Origin: Rhizophagus clarus
Taxonomy: Eukaryota > Glomeromycota > Glomeromycetes > Glomerales > Glomeraceae
Length of the DNA: 64,000 nucleotides
Assembly: GCA_015698045.1 (NCBI GenBank)
Contig: BLAL01000044.1
Coordinates: forward strand, 1,580,501-1,644,500
Direction: 5' to 3'
A program made the position numbers and the translations under genes. Below, one piece after another: positions 1 to 12,248 of the stretch. How positions within the stretch are numbered: position 1 is the stretch's first letter; the number at the start of each line of letters is the position of its first letter. The notes below the pieces were generated by a model. The model worked only from the letters and a program-made list of their open reading frames with translations. It was not told where the DNA came from and did not search any database.

Positions 1-576
1 ATTTTTATTTTTTTTTTTATTCTTTTATTAAAAATGAATACAATAGTTTCAAAACTTGTATTGTCACATTATATAACTTCTATGATAAGACAACTAACGA
101 CTAAAAAATCATTATATGCTATCCCTTGGCGAAGTACTCAAGATACAGCGACATCTCCTTCATAGAATACTATGACCCTCTGTTAAAATATGCAGCTGTA
201 CTATACATACTAATTCATTATAATGCAGTCCTATTTAAGAGGGAATAACGTATACTAGGTCCCTTAGTCTACATGAAAACATCTTTATGCAAACCCTATC
301 CTTTTAAAATTAACCAATAAAAAATTTGTGTAATAAAAAAATAAATAAAAAGAAAATACAAACAAAACCTTTAGAGTAAACTAAAAGAAAAAACACCCTA
401 TACTTCTAAAATAAAATAGCTTAAAAATAAGCAGTGTAAAACATAACTGCAACTGCATTATGTTACATAAAAGAAGGACTACGTTATTAATAAAACCCAG
501 TGAAAAAAAATTAAAAACTTTGATAATATTCTAAAATATACTTTACGTCAAAAAGTTCTAGTAAGTACTACAACTA
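1..576. other. AT-rich intergenic sequence, nothing recognised
   Basis: No open frame, repeat or RNA gene that I can support. Composition is slightly less extreme near positions 120-300 than in the flanking DNA, but no conserved product is visible on either strand. Confidence 0.5.
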
Positions 577-596
577 CATCAGGAAATTTTATAGTG

Positions 597-990
597 CGAA
601 AAGTTGCGCAAGATTACACATCGTAATATTTCGTAAGTTTCCAGACTCGCCGCAAGTTTGCGGAAGAGTAATATTTCGTAACTTTTTAAAATATTTCGAA
701 ATATTATGATATGCAAAGTTGCGTAATTTTACGGTTCGTAATATTCTGTAATTTTACGCATTCGCAATATTTCGTAATTTTACATAATATTTTGTAAGTT
801 TCCAGACCTGCCGCAAGTTTGCGTAAGTGTAATATTTTGTAACTTTTTAAAATATTTTGAAATATTACGATATGCAAAGTTTCGTAATTTTACAGTTCGT
901 AATATTGTGTAATTTTATTGCGTAATATTTCGCAACTTTTTAAATATTTTGACGATTCGTAATTTTACATAAATATTTTGTAATGTTTCA
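597..990. repeat. Left subterminal repeat of CGTAATATTTCG type
   Basis: Imperfect short repeats of CGTAATATTTCGTAA and related strings, with GTTTCCAGAC near 640 and again near 800. The same words make up the 50-bp array at the opposite end of the element in inverted orientation, so this is the degenerate left partner of that array. Confidence 0.65.
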
Positions 991-999
991 AAATTCATT

Positions 1000-2010
1000 T
1001 TTGCACTATAAGTTTATATAATGTATATTTTATTAGATATAATATATGAATTAAATTATAAAAAATTACAAGTATTTATTACTATATACAGAATATATAA
1101 AAGTAAAAAAAGAAAGAGTAACGATACAATTAGATGTAAAAAGAAGAGAAATAGCTATAGTAACGTTGGTATTAGATATAAAGATAAAAGAAATATTGCT
1201 AGTATTGTTAGTGTTGTTAATATTAGAGTAAAAAGAGTTAAAGAAACAGTAGAAACATGGATATTATCATTAGTATTAAAGTACAAGTAAAAGAAAAAAA
1301 GGAAACATAGATAGTATTGTTAGTATTACGATATAAAGTAACAATTAGGGTAAAAAACACGTTAGTATTAAAACAATTAGTATTAATAAACAAATATTTC
1401 TATACCTGCAAAGAATAAACTAAAAATAAAAGAAAGAGAAAAAATAAACATGTTGTTGGTATTAAGTAAAAGGAGTAAAAAAAATATAATTAGTATTGTT
1501 AGTATCGTTAGTATTGAAGTAAAAGTAAAAAGGAATAAAGGAAATATGGATATTATTGTTAGTATTACGACACAAAGTAACAGAGGTAAAAAGAAAACGA
1601 AAATAATTAGTATTAATAAACAAATATTTCTATACCTGCAAAGAATAAACTAAAAATAAAAGAAAGAGGAGACAAAATAAAAAATAAACATGTTGTTAAT
1701 ATTAAGTAAAAGGAGTAAAAAAAACATAATTAGTATTGTTAGTATCGATCATTAGTATTAAAGTACAAGTAAAAAGAAATAAAGGAAACATGTATATTAT
1801 TGTCAGTATTACGATACAAAGTAAAAAAGAAGTAAAAAATAATGAAATAATTATTATTAATAAACAAATATTTCTATACCTGCAAAGCAATAAATTATGA
1901 AATATATGTAAATATTCTGTATATAATTAAAAAATATTGAACAAAAGGATAAAGAAATAATAAAAAGAAGAGAAAAATATTGAACAAAAAAATAAAGAAA
2001 TAAAGAGACA
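1000..2010 (-). repeat. Imperfect tandem repeat, period about 230-245 bp
   Basis: The string CAAATATTTCTATACCTGC recurs at 1391, 1621 and 1865, and the AGTATTGTTAGTAT motif recurs many times between. Short open frames here (for example 1021-1290) are Lys/Ile/Asn-rich consequences of composition, not genes. Read on the minus strand the unit contains polypyrimidine-AG and ACTAAT/ACTAAC motifs, resembling the mini-exon arrays elsewhere in the window, but exon-like segments are not clear. Confidence 0.55.
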
Positions 2011-2040
2011 AAAAATAAATAGGACAAAAAACGCATGCAG

Positions 2041-2080
2041 ATTAAATCACATGTAAGGATCAGCCTAATTTTGATTGGCC
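2041..2080 (-). promoter_or_regulatory. Candidate CCAAT plus E-box-like block
   Basis: On the minus strand a CCAAT box (2074-2078) lies about 26 bp upstream of CACATG (2048-2053). The same order and similar spacing recur at 40130-40162 and 59602-59637, each upstream of TACTAAC-rich repeat arrays on the minus strand. Recurrence with conserved surrounding bases suggests a shared promoter-like block; function is inferred. Confidence 0.35.
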
Positions 2081-2962
2081 AAAAAATACGATACTGTATG
2101 CACAATCATATCATGCAGATTTATTTATTTAATTATCAACAACGCGGGCGTGACATAAATAAATCGTGACTGAAACTTGTGTTCAATTTGTGTTCAATTT
2201 GTGTTGATAATTCTGGTAAAAAATTATTAATTTTGGCCAAATTTCGTTAAATTTGTTAAATTTGTGTTGAATTTGTGTTGAATTTGTATTGCGTAATTTT
2301 TTATTTATCACAAGGGGATGATATTTAGTAATTGCATGTACGATGTACAAGATTTTTTTTTATGATTTTTTTAAGAAATGTACGCAAAATATTTAATTAG
2401 AATATAATTATTTTTAATTAAATTGATTAAAAAAAATTAATTTTTTTAAGAAATGTATGCGAAATATTTAAAATTCAATAGAATGTGCTAATAATAAATT
2501 GTTTTATTTTTAAATATGATATATTGATATTTATATTTAAAACAATTAAACATGTACATGATTTAATTAATATGTTTAATGATGAAAAGTGTAATAAATT
2601 AAATTTTAATTGAAACGAGAAATAAAATCAAACCAAAGAGGTATTGTTCAAATTTATTTAAAGTGACATTTTACGACTTTCTTTCAAATTTTTACTCATC
2701 CCAAAATCAAATTATAAAAATCAAATCTAAACTAATAATGCCTCGCCACACACGTTCACGTTGTTCCCACTATAACGTCCATTGGAACTGGGCTATGATG
2801 GACGAACTTGTTGACATACGCTGAGACAGAAACCGCGCCTACCACAATATTAATGGTAGAAGCCGCTATGATTTTTGGGACTCTGTTGCCAATAGGTTCA
2901 TATGACTAATATCTATAATTTCTTTAAGAAAGAATTTAAATTCAAATTAACCAATCCATTTA

Positions 2963-5900
2963 CATCGGGAAAAATTTTGGTCTGCAGATCTGCGCAATTC
3001 TGCGGAATACATTTCTGCGCAGATCTGAGGACATGCCGATGCGCAGCACTGAAAAATTTCATGGATTTCTGCGCAGATCTGCAAGCACAAAAAAACCTGT
3101 GAAATTTTTCAAAAATAAATCTGCGAAATTTTTCAAAAACACTAATGCAAATTTACAATTAGGCAGTGTTTTAACTTTAATATTAACTAATATCAATTTA
3201 TTAATTAAAGATATTTACAAATTTAAAAGTACATAGTATACTAAACTATCCTATTTGCTAACTAAATGCACTAATTAAAAGTCCCCTTTTCTTTTCTTTA
3301 CAGACGTTCAAATTATGTTGTTGTTAATGGTTTGGACAGTGTTCCAGTTGGTTCAATTCTAACAAACAGCTTTTAACTTCAATCTAACTAAACGTGTCAA
3401 ACGTTAAAATTTTATCACTCCTAAAGAAAACTGTAGACCTACAATAAAAGAAAAGCGAAATATTAGCTGACTTTTCATTTAAATAAAAAAATGAGATAAT
3501 TTTGAAGTTTTACCTCGAAATTCCATCAGAAGGCGTCTGGAAAGCCATGGACCTACAAAAAAAAAGAATCAAAACGTTAGTTTACGTTTCATTAACAAAA
3601 CAAAAAAAAATTAATTTTCAAAAGTACCTTCGAAATCTTGTTCAGGAGGCTCTCTTCTTCGTCATTTTTTCACTTTCCTTTTACTATGGCATCCAGGAAG
3701 CACGAGCCTACAAAATAAAAACGAAATGTTAGTAACGCTTCATAAAATAATATATAAAAAAAAATTTTGAAGTCTTTTTTACCTTCGAAATATTCCGGTC
3801 TGCCTGAGCTCCGGACTTAAAACAAAAAAAAAAATAAAAATCGAATGTTAGTAAAATAAAAATAATAAAAAAAAAATTTTAAAAAATCGAAGGCTGACTT
3901 TCAAATAAAGTCCGGCCTTCGAAATGAAGCGTCCAAGACCTAAAATAAGAAAAAAAAAATAGAATTCGTTAGATAAATAAAAACCAAATTTTTTTAAAAA
4001 AATTCGAATGTGCATTACCTTCGAATAGTCTGGGCTTCGTCTGGACCTAAAAAAAGAAAAAACATCAAACGTTAGCAACGTTCGTTAAACAAAAAAATTA
4101 AATACATTTTTTTTCGAAGGTCGTACCTTCAAATGGCCTTCGAAAATGGTTACTCTAGATCTAAAAAAGAAAAAATAAGCGTTAATAAACGTTCATTAAT
4201 GTTCATTAAATAAAACAAAAGAAAATTCAAAGGCTTTACTTTCGAATAGAGTCCAGTCTTCGAAATGGAATGTCTGGACCTAAAAAAATAAAAAAAACGA
4301 ACATTAGTAATGTTCGTTTAAATAAAACAAAAAAAAAAATAAATTTTGAAGATATTATACCTTCGAAATACCGGTTTGTCTCTAAATTCCAGACCTAAAA
4401 AATAAAAAAAACGAACATTAGTAACGTTTGTTTAAATAAAAGTAAAAAAAAGAACCTTTTTTTTTACTTACAGTGGTCCACCTTGAAATAGAGTTCCAGA
4501 CCTAAAAAAAAGAAGAAAAGCGAAATGTTACTAACGTTTCGCTAAAATACAAAAAAAAAGAGCTTTTTTTTTACTTACAGTGGTCCACTTCGAAATGAAG
4601 TTCCGGACCTAAAAAAAAAGAAGAAAAGCGAAATATTACTAACGTTTTGCTAAAATACAAAGAAAAAAAAATCATTTTTTTTTCTTTACTTAATAGTCTG
4701 TCTCAAAATGGAGTTTCGGACCTAAAAAAAAGAAGAAAAGCGAAACGTTACTAACGTTTCGCTAAAATACAAAAAAAAGAGCTTTTTTTTTTACTTGAAT
4801 TGGTCCGTCTCGAAATGGAGTTTTGGACCTAAAAAAAAAAGAAAAGTGAAATGTTACTAACGTTTCGCTAAAATACAAAAAAAAGAGCTTTTTTTTTTAC
4901 TTACAGTGATCCGCCTCGAAATGAAGTTCCGGACCTAAAAAAAAGAAGAAAAACGAAATGTTACTAACATTTTGCTAAAATACAAAGAAAAAAAAATCAT
5001 TTTTTTTTTCTTTACTTAATAGTCTGTCTCGAAATGGAGTTTTAGACCTAAAAAAAAGAAGAAAAGTGAAACGTTACTAACGTTTCGCTAAAATACAAAA
5101 AAAAGAGCTTTTTTTTTACTTAGTGGTCTGCCTCAGAATGGAGTTTCGGACCTAAAAAAAAAGAAGAAAAGTGAAACGTTACTAACGTTCGCTAAAATAC
5201 AAAAAAAAAGAACTTTTTTTTTTTACTTACAGTGGTCCGCCTCGAAATGAAGTTCAGGACCTAAAAAAAAAAGAAATACGAAATGAAACATTAACATTTC
5301 GTAAAATATATAAAAAAAAATCATTTCCATCTTCGAATACTTTGGTCCGCTTCGAATTGGAGTTCCAGACCTAAGAAAAATGAAACAAACATTAGTTAAC
5401 GTTCGTTAAAAATAAAAATAAAAAAAAAGGTATTTTTTTTTCGAAGTTACCTTCGAAATAGAGTCCGAGCCCGTATGTTCAGTATTCCAGACCTAAAAAA
5501 AATGAATGTTAATCAACGTTCGTTAAGTTAATTTAATAAAAAAAAAAATTATTTCAAAGGCCATACCTTCGAAATGTGAAGTCCGGCTAAGATTTTTAGC
5601 AAAAAATCAGCTTGAAATGCTGAAACAAATAAATTTTGTTCACTCATTCTTCGACAATTCCAAAGTCCAGAAGAGCCCTAGTAAAGAAAAAAGGGAATTT
5701 TTTTAGATTATCAACCGATCTCTAGGTCATATAACACCGCAGAAGCTGATCGGCTACAAAGTAACCTTAGTTAGCAACGTTCGTCAAAATAAAAGTAAAT
5801 TAAACATTTCAAAGTTTACCTTCGAAATGAAGGCCGGAATTTGTTTTTCAGTATTCCAGACCTACAAAAAAAGAAATCGAACATTAATGGACGTTTGTTA

Positions 5901-6551
5901 AATAAAATTAATAAAAAAATTTTTTTTTGAAGGTTACCTTCGAAAACTAGCGTTAGCTAACGTTTGTTTATGATTTGTATGCCCAGAACACCGTCGAAAG
6001 TACATTTAGTCCTTGTAGAGGGTCTATAAAATGATTCTTTTAGGGAGATAGAAAAGATAGCAAGTCTATTTAATAATTTCGAAGCTTAAAAAACTACAAA
6101 AAAAAGTTTTTTCTTAGGGTATTTTTAGACTTTAAATTGAAAGACGTTGAAAAAAATTTATTTCTTTGAAAGGTGTTGAAAAAAAAATTATATTTATGAA
6201 AAATGTTGAAAAAAATTGTTTCCTTAAAGTATTGCGAATAAAAAGTTTAAGTGTCTTAAAGGAAATTAAGTGTAGAAAATAAACTGGAAGCTTATCAAAG
6301 TTTATCATGCAAAGTTTATCAAATTAAAGAAGAAAATTGTGAAAATCTTTAAAGATTTTTGTACGAAGTGTTTTTAAAAATCTGTAATTTTGGAGATTAT
6401 CACAAATTTTTCATAAAAAAATCTTTGAAAAAAATAAAAAATAATTTCTGCAGTATTGCGCAGATTCTTAACAAAATTGCATTAAAAAAATGCAGCAATC
6501 TGCTAAAATCGCAGATCACTGCAGATCTGAACTGATATAACTTTCCCGATG
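2963..6551. mobile_element. 3.6 kb TIR element nested in an intron
   Basis: Ends are CATCGGGAAA on both strands, flanked by TA at 2961-2962 and 6552-6553. Just inside each end are several copies of CAGATCTGC-type strings. Removing the element together with one TA restores a 77-bp intron with GT and AG borders in the Myb/SANT-like gene. The interior is mostly an array of about 110-bp units (3480-5960). No transposase is visible, so it is non-autonomous or of an unknown type. Its ends are one base different from those of the enclosing CATCAGG element over the first nine positions, suggesting related families. Confidence 0.75.
3480..5960 (-). repeat. Tandem array of mini-exon-like units with splice signals
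   Basis: About twenty units of 100-120 bp; the best conserved part (4440-5330) has period 106-114 bp. On the minus strand each unit reads polypyrimidine-TTTAG, an exon-like segment of about 30 nt beginning GTCCGGAACTTC and ending GGACCACT, then GTAAGT, an A/T-rich stretch, a near-palindromic CGTTAGTAACG and the next polypyrimidine-AG. The longest exon-like segments are at the right-hand end, for example near 5825-5865 (GTCTGGAATACTG to TCGAAG, followed by GTAAAC). No long open frame results from joining them by eye. The array could be a noncoding multi-intron transcript, decayed coding exons, or a satellite that mimics splice sites. Confidence 0.6.
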
Positions 6552-7319
6552 TAATTGAATCAGAATAAATAGAATATTTCGAACGAGGATTTCTGGGCAA
6601 CAGTGCAGCCAAAAGTGGAGGAACCTCGTCAGGGATTACCATGTAAGTAAATAAATAAAATTACATTCATATAAATTAAATGTATTTATTGAATATTCAA
6701 ACTGATTTTGATATTTAGAACTATGTCCTTTATCGTAATGGTAACCCTGGGCGGCAGCTGTAGACGCGTACTGGCCAAAGATATTATCGCGAATTTAGAA
6801 CGAGATTTTGGGAGAGGCCGGGTAATTATACTATAATAAAATTTATAATTAATATTTACGTTCATGTTTTAAATTTGATAAATTTGATCAATTTTAGTCA
6901 CGCGTGATGATCGTAGGAGAAGGAGAAACTTACTTACGTATCGTAGAAGATAATTATTTTTATTTTTTTATTTATTAAGTGAGTAGCTAGGCCCAGTCCG
7001 TACCAAATATCGGCTGGAGACTCACGTTTTTTTTGGGCTGTGACTGATACTGACGTCTACGCCGTACAGTCTGGGTACTATTTTATAAAATAATAGTGAA
7101 TAAGTATCAAATGTGTATTTTTTTATTAAGTTATAATAAAAATTAGAATTTACTTTAATTTTAACATAAAAATTGTAAATGATAAAAAATTCGTAAATAA
7201 AAATAAATTTGTTTTCCCAAACTTAAAAAAAAGGTGTTTATATAAAAGAAAAGGTGTTTATATTATTTTTGATTATTCAATAGTATCACATGCCCCTTGT
7301 ATACGTTCTACTGCATAAG

Positions 7320-8075
7320 CAGCTTTAACGTAATATTAAATTTTCAAAATATTTTAACCGTAATATTACGCAGGTTTACAGTCTCATAAATTTTTGAAAT
7401 ATTTTAACCGTAATATTACGCAGGTTTACAATCTCGTAAATTTTCGAAATATTTTAACCGTAATATTACGCAGGTTTACAATCTCGTAAATTTTCGAAAT
7501 ATTTTAACTGTAATATTACGCAAGTTTACAGTCTCGTAAATTTTTGAAATATTTCAACTGTAATATTACGCAGGTTTACAGTTTCGTAAATTTGCAGAAT
7601 ATTTTGACCGTAATATTACGCAGGTTTACAATCTCGTAAATTTTCAAAATATTTTAACTGTAATATTACGCAGGTTTACAGTCTCGTAAATTTTTGAAAT
7701 ATTTCAACTGTAATATTACGCAGGTTTACAGTTTCGTAAATTTGCAGAATATTTTGACCGTAATATTACGCAGGTTTACAGTTTCGTAAATTTTCAAAAT
7801 ATTTCAACTGTAATATTACGCAGGTTTACAGTCTCGTAAATTTTTGAAATATTTTGACCGTAATATTGCGTAAATCTTACAATATTGAAAACTTGCGTAA
7901 TATTTTGACCGTAATATTGCGTAAATCTTACAATATTGAAAACTTGCGTAATATTTTGACCATAATATCACATAAATCTTACAAAATTGTAAACTTATGT
8001 AATATTTCAAAATTTTTCGAAATATTATGCCATAAACTTTCGTAAACTTACAAAATCGTAAACTTACGCAATTTT
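7320..8075. repeat. 50-bp tandem repeat at right end of TIR element
   Basis: Around 14 copies of a 50-bp unit with the words GTAATATTACGCAGGTTTAC and CTCGTAAATTTT. The first copies are nearly identical; those after about 7860 diverge towards GTAATATTGCGTAAATCTTAC. It lies just inside the right TIR and is the inverted counterpart of the repeat at 597-990. The spacing is uninterrupted, with no unique spacers, so it is a satellite rather than a CRISPR-like array. Confidence 0.85.
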
Positions 8076-8550
8076 TCGCCCTATAAAATTTCCTGATGTA
8101 GAACTTATTTCTTGTTACTTAGATGACTCTCTCTACTTGTTTCCTATATACTTATTGAACGGTAGGAACTTCTGTAGATGTTTTAGTCTTTAAATCTATC
8201 GTCAAAATCTCTTTTGTGAAATTTAATTATTAAAAATTAAAATTAAAATCATATATAATAATATATATATAATAGCATAAAATCTGAAGATATAATGATA
8301 AATTAAATAAAATTATACTATTTAATTAACTTTTTATTAAAAGTTTGGTAAAATTTTTTAATTATTAGAAATAATTTTTCTATAAATTTAAAAGTAAAAA
8401 TCTATTAAGCGTAATATTAAAAATAAGATTTTTTTTTAAGTTCATAAATAAACCATTTTTAGTATTTAAAAATTTACTAAATTTTCAATAAAATTTAAAA
8501 TAAGACAAATAGCATAATTTTATGCCAATAAACTTAATTTTTATATTATA

Positions 8551-9354
8551 CATATGGGCTGGTTTGACTCTATCCGATTTTGTCACATAAAATGCATTTT
8601 TCTTAGTTCACGGGGTTGAATTATTATGATAATTGTAAATCTGTAACACAATAAAATAAACCAGTGACAAGAGCTGATCCTATATCAATCATAAAATCCT
8701 GATGATCTATATTTTTTTCAATGTATTTCGCGTCTTCAAAGTTCATTGCAAATTGGTTACAAATTGGTTTTGAGGAATCGGAAAGGAATCAGCAAATCTA
8801 ATAAAAAACATATTACGTTGTTTATAACAAATAATAAGCTATTATACACTTTATAAAACGTTAAAAGAACAAGAGGACACTGTATGGTTTGTAGATTGCA
8901 AAAAAATTTGTAGCTAAACTTTCAAAATACCAACTTTTGCTTGCTTAATAAGCATTAGTTTATTAATTCTCACTTTCTTTATTATAGGCTTTAATGAGTA
9001 AATAGTAAACAACAGAGAACAACAGAAGATCTGGACTTTTTTTTAAATAATTATTACATTTACATAGTTTTTATTCTATTTTAATTCGTTGTAATCCAAT
9101 TTAAATAGTTTTTGGTTTAAAATAATATTTATGATTATTACTCTTAATTAATATATAATTTTCATGATTTTAAACTTGTAAATTAAGATAAAATAATATT
9201 TCTTTTTTTATTCCTTTGCGCAAAGTATCGTTAAATGTTTCGTTATGTTGATCATCATGTGAGATTGAACCAATAAACATATTTTAACATGCTACCCCCT
9301 TGTTATCACATAAGTGATATTATCGCATCACGTGGAGTCAAATCGGCCCATATG
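8551..9354. mobile_element. MITE-like TIR element, about 0.8 kb
   Basis: The left end GGGCTGGTTTGACTC and the right end, on the minus strand, GGGCCGATTTGACTC form imperfect TIRs. Both are bordered by CATATG, which is itself palindromic and so cannot be assigned to TIR or target duplication. The interior has no open frame. Flanks outside (8100-8550 and 9355-9780) are AT-rich with nothing recognised. Confidence 0.55.
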
Positions 9355-9779
9355 ATTTAACAATTGGTACTTTAGTTTGTTATAATATCAGCAGATTATA
9401 TATTATTATATAATTAACCCTAATTTTTAATATAGAATTTTCTACTTTATATACAAATTATAAATTAAATTTATAATATAATATTAAATTAAAGTCAAAT
9501 TTAGTTAAATTTGTTAAAACTTAAATATAAGTTATATTAAAAATGTTTAGAAAATAAAATATAATTTGTTTAATTTATCTTATTAAAATATATTTAATAG
9601 AAAATTGCTATTTGTACATGGTATGTCTGGATATTGTATCACATGATTTTATAAAAAAAAACAAATTTTCAATTTTATTTTAGATTTTATTAGCTAGTTT
9701 TATAATAAAAAATAAGTTGTATCTTAAAAAATTGTATAATTTTAATTGTATTGTTAATACTGTAATATTGTAATATAAA

Positions 9780-10270
9780 TGCAATATATAGAAAATATAG
9801 TAAGAAAGAATAGTGAAAAATGAAAAAAAGGAAAGATAAATGAAAAGGAATAAAGATAATTAAATAGGAAGTAAAAGGAAAAAAAAGATGAAGAATAGTG
9901 AAAAGAAATGAAAAAAAATGAAAAAATAATAAGATGAATGAAAAAACAAAAGAGAAATAAAAAGGAAAATTAAAAGAAGTTAAAGGGAATGAAAGAAATA
10001 AAAAAATGGTAAAAAGAAATAAAAGAAACAAATGTTTAATAAGAAAGAACAAGATGAAATGAACAAAAATGAAGAGAAGCAAAAAGAAAGATTAATGAAA
10101 TAAAACAATAGAAGATCAAAAAATAAAGAAAATAAAAGAAAAAGAAAAAAAACAAAATAAAAAAATGAAATAAATGAAGAGAGAAGTGAAAAAAAATGAA
10201 AAAAATAACAAAATGGATAAAAGAAAATAAGAGAAATAAAGAAAAAATAATACAATAAAGGCTAGAACAT
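9780..10270 (-). repeat. Polypyrimidine block (minus strand)
   Basis: About 490 bp almost free of C on the plus strand, dominated by GAAAAA, AAATAAAG and GAATGAAA. The Phe/Ser/Leu-rich open frames read from the other strand are artefacts of this bias. The same kind of block lies beside mini-exon-like arrays at 23300-23560, 27390-27600 and 54530-54950. Confidence 0.6.
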
Positions 10271-10279
10271 CTACCTATA

Positions 10280-10620
10280 AAAAAAAAAAAAAAAGTCAAT
10301 TAATATCATTTTAAAGAAAATAAACAATGAGAAAGAGATGAAAAAAACTTACTTAAATATTAACTGAAATGGTATATGTCTAAAAAAAAGATAAAAAGTT
10401 AGTAAAAAACAAAGAAAAGAATGAAGAAAAAATAAAAAAAATAAAACTTACCATGAATTTCTACCAAGTAAAATTAAAAACAGCTATGCCTAAAAAAAAA
10501 GAACTAAGTTAATAAAAATCAAAAAAAATGAAAATAAAAATAAAAAAAAAACTTCCTATTAATTTCCTAAAGTTAAAGAAAAGCTAAAGCCTAAAGGTTT
10601 TCAATTCTAGAAAAACAAAT
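10280..10620 (-). other. Short run of mini-exon-like units
   Basis: On the minus strand three or more segments fit acceptor, short segment, donor: for example TTTTTACTAACTTTTTATC leads into a run of T and AG, then a 28-nt segment starting ACATATACC and ending at GTAAGT near 10350. Similar units follow near 10440-10500 and 10550. Resembles the larger arrays at 3480-5960 and 27600-30060, but too short and AT-rich for confidence. DNA from 10620 to 11140 is AT-rich with nothing recognised. Confidence 0.35.
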
Positions 10621-11140
10621 ATATTATAATATATTTCAGTAATATGAATTTAATAAATTATATTTTATTTTTTTATAATTACAAAATAATAAGTTAATAC
10701 AAATTAATATATTTGTAAAAATATATAAATATTAATTTTAAGAATTTAAAAATAGTTTGCATTTTTATAAACATATATTCTTAATACATTTAAAGCATTT
10801 TTTTTCAAATTTTTTTTTGATTTTCTATTACCTTTATTATAAAATTTATTTTTAAAATTTTAAGTTTTATAAAGATTATTTTAAATATATATATAAAATA
10901 GAATTTATTTTATAGTTCTTTCAATAAAAATTTCAAATTATTTGATTAAGGTAATGATATATATTAGCTAATATTTTTTTATTATAAGTGTTTATCTTTC
11001 ACTTTTAGGTAAAATATCTTAGTCATATACAACCAATCATATTTTTTAAAAATTGTGTAATCTAAGATTTTTGCATACCTTCCATCTTCTAAAATATTAG
11101 CTAATATATATTACTACCCTTAGAAATTAGTAGATTTACC

Positions 11141-12145
11141 TAAAGTTTAGATTTGTGTATTCATGTATATATTTATAATAAAAATACAATATTTATAATC
11201 CATATAAAAATTAAATCTAGATACAGATAATTTTTAAAAAAATTGAACAGATTATTTATATCCATTTTATCTGTAGATAATACAGATTATAGATGCTACC
11301 CAAATTATTTTAAGCAAATCCCAAATTAATTTGTATATTTTGACAGCCATAATTCCCAAATCCCAAATGTACAAATTGCAAAATTTATATATGTAATTTG
11401 TAAATTAATTTGGATTTGTACATTTGGGTTGCCATAATCCCAAATTATTTTGGATTTAAGTGGCATCTATAATACAAATAATATGATAATATGGATAACT
11501 TGAATATTGATGTTATGGTTATTATCAGTTATGGTTAATACAAATTATTTAAATAAATAGAATTATATATTATAAATTTAATGTTTTTTTATTTAAGATT
11601 TAAAGATCAAAAAATAATAAATTTTATTAATTTCATTATAAATTTCTGGTGGAAAAATATTACCTATAATTTGGACTTCTGGCTTCTATTAAAAGATAGA
11701 TGAATAAATAATAAATAAACATAAATACAATAATTAACTAATTATTTAATTAGTTAATTGTTATATTTTATTTTATATTTACAGAAAGTTCATTCCAAAA
11801 TCCTGAATCCAAGATTTTCCAGTAATTCAGTTTTTTAATAAAAAGTTTTACATTTCTATTCATATGTTCAACTTTTCTTATAAGAATATTTAATTTTATA
11901 AGTTTATTAATTGGATTATTGAATTTGTATATAATTTTTTTTTTTTTTTTTTGTAATGTATATATTATTCGTGAATACAAGGGATTATCTGCATTATCTG
12001 CATATCCGTGGATATAAGGATTATCCGTGGATTATCTACAGATTATCCATATGAAATTATTTATCCATGGTACTATCAAAATGGCTATCCGCAATCTGTT
12101 ATCCGTACAGATACACAGATGACAGATACATGGATTCAAACTCTA
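11141..12145. mobile_element. hAT-like nonautonomous element, 1.0 kb, 8-bp TSD
   Basis: An 8-bp direct repeat GATTTACC (11133-11140 and 12146-12153) flanks imperfect TIRs: TAAAGTTTAGATTTGTG on the left, TAGAGTTTGAATCCATG on the right read from the minus strand. An 8-bp target duplication is typical of hAT transposons. The interior holds no transposase; the right part is made of repeated GGATTATC / CAGATTATCC words, and a smaller TIR element is nested at 11287-11472. Confidence 0.7.
11287..11472. mobile_element. 186-bp MITE nested in the hAT-like element
   Basis: Ends TTATAGATGCTACC and, on the minus strand, TTATAGATGCCACTT; the internal sequence is itself partly inverted, with CCCAAATTATTTT and AAATGTACAAAT in both arms, so the single strand could fold into a hairpin. 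No coding content. Confidence 0.65.
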
Positions 12146-12248
12146 GATTTACCTATGTAGGACACCCATATTTGAAAATAGCTCTCTCTTTCTTATCTGA
12201 ATTGCGAATTAAATTAATTAATAATGATAACCTCAAAAAGCGTGAAAC

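Larger units (their letters stand above)
2738..6953 (+). pseudogene. Myb/SANT-like DNA-binding protein gene, four exons, two stops
   Basis: Exons 2738-2895, 6564-6642, 6719-6821 and 6898-6953 join in frame through GT-AG introns to 132 codons. The product has the trihelix-like Myb/SANT pattern: WNWAMMDELVDIR in exon 1, FWDSVANRINR across the first junction, then GQQCSQKWRNLVRDY in exon 2 and EFRTRFWERP in exon 3, ending in a basic tail. Two in-frame stops break it: TGA at 2822-2824 (one base from CGA) and TAG at 6761-6763. Intron 1 is now 3.7 kb because a TIR element sits in it; without that element it is 77 bp. Intron positions after LVRDY and after FWERP match those of the intact homologue at 62751-63416. 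Such proteins are often carried by DNA transposons (for example PIF/Harbinger), so this may be cargo of the enclosing element. Confidence 0.8.
577..8098. mobile_element. 7.5 kb TIR element with TA target duplication
   Basis: The left end reads CATCAGGAAATTTTATAG and the right end, read on the minus strand, starts with the same 18 bases. Similarity continues inward for about 20 more bases (GCGAAAA, TTGCG and AAG match). Both ends are flanked by TA (575-576 and 8099-8100), as for TA-targeting DNA transposons. Inside lie AT-rich subterminal repeats at both ends, a decayed Myb/SANT-like gene and a second nested TIR element. I see no transposase. The same terminal sequence bounds the element at 26457-30476, which supports a family. 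Superfamily is not assignable from the ends alone. Confidence 0.75.

Noticed and set aside
7320-8075. Regular 50-bp repeats suggestive of a CRISPR array
   Set aside because: Units are contiguous with no unique spacers, vary along their whole length and sit just inside a TIR in a eukaryotic genome; it is a satellite.
9690-10299. Three overlapping minus-strand frames rich in Phe, Ser and Leu
   Set aside because: They arise from a C-poor purine-only plus strand; no domain or start context supports them. The same holds for frames at 23152-23578, 27419-27706 and 54507-55043.
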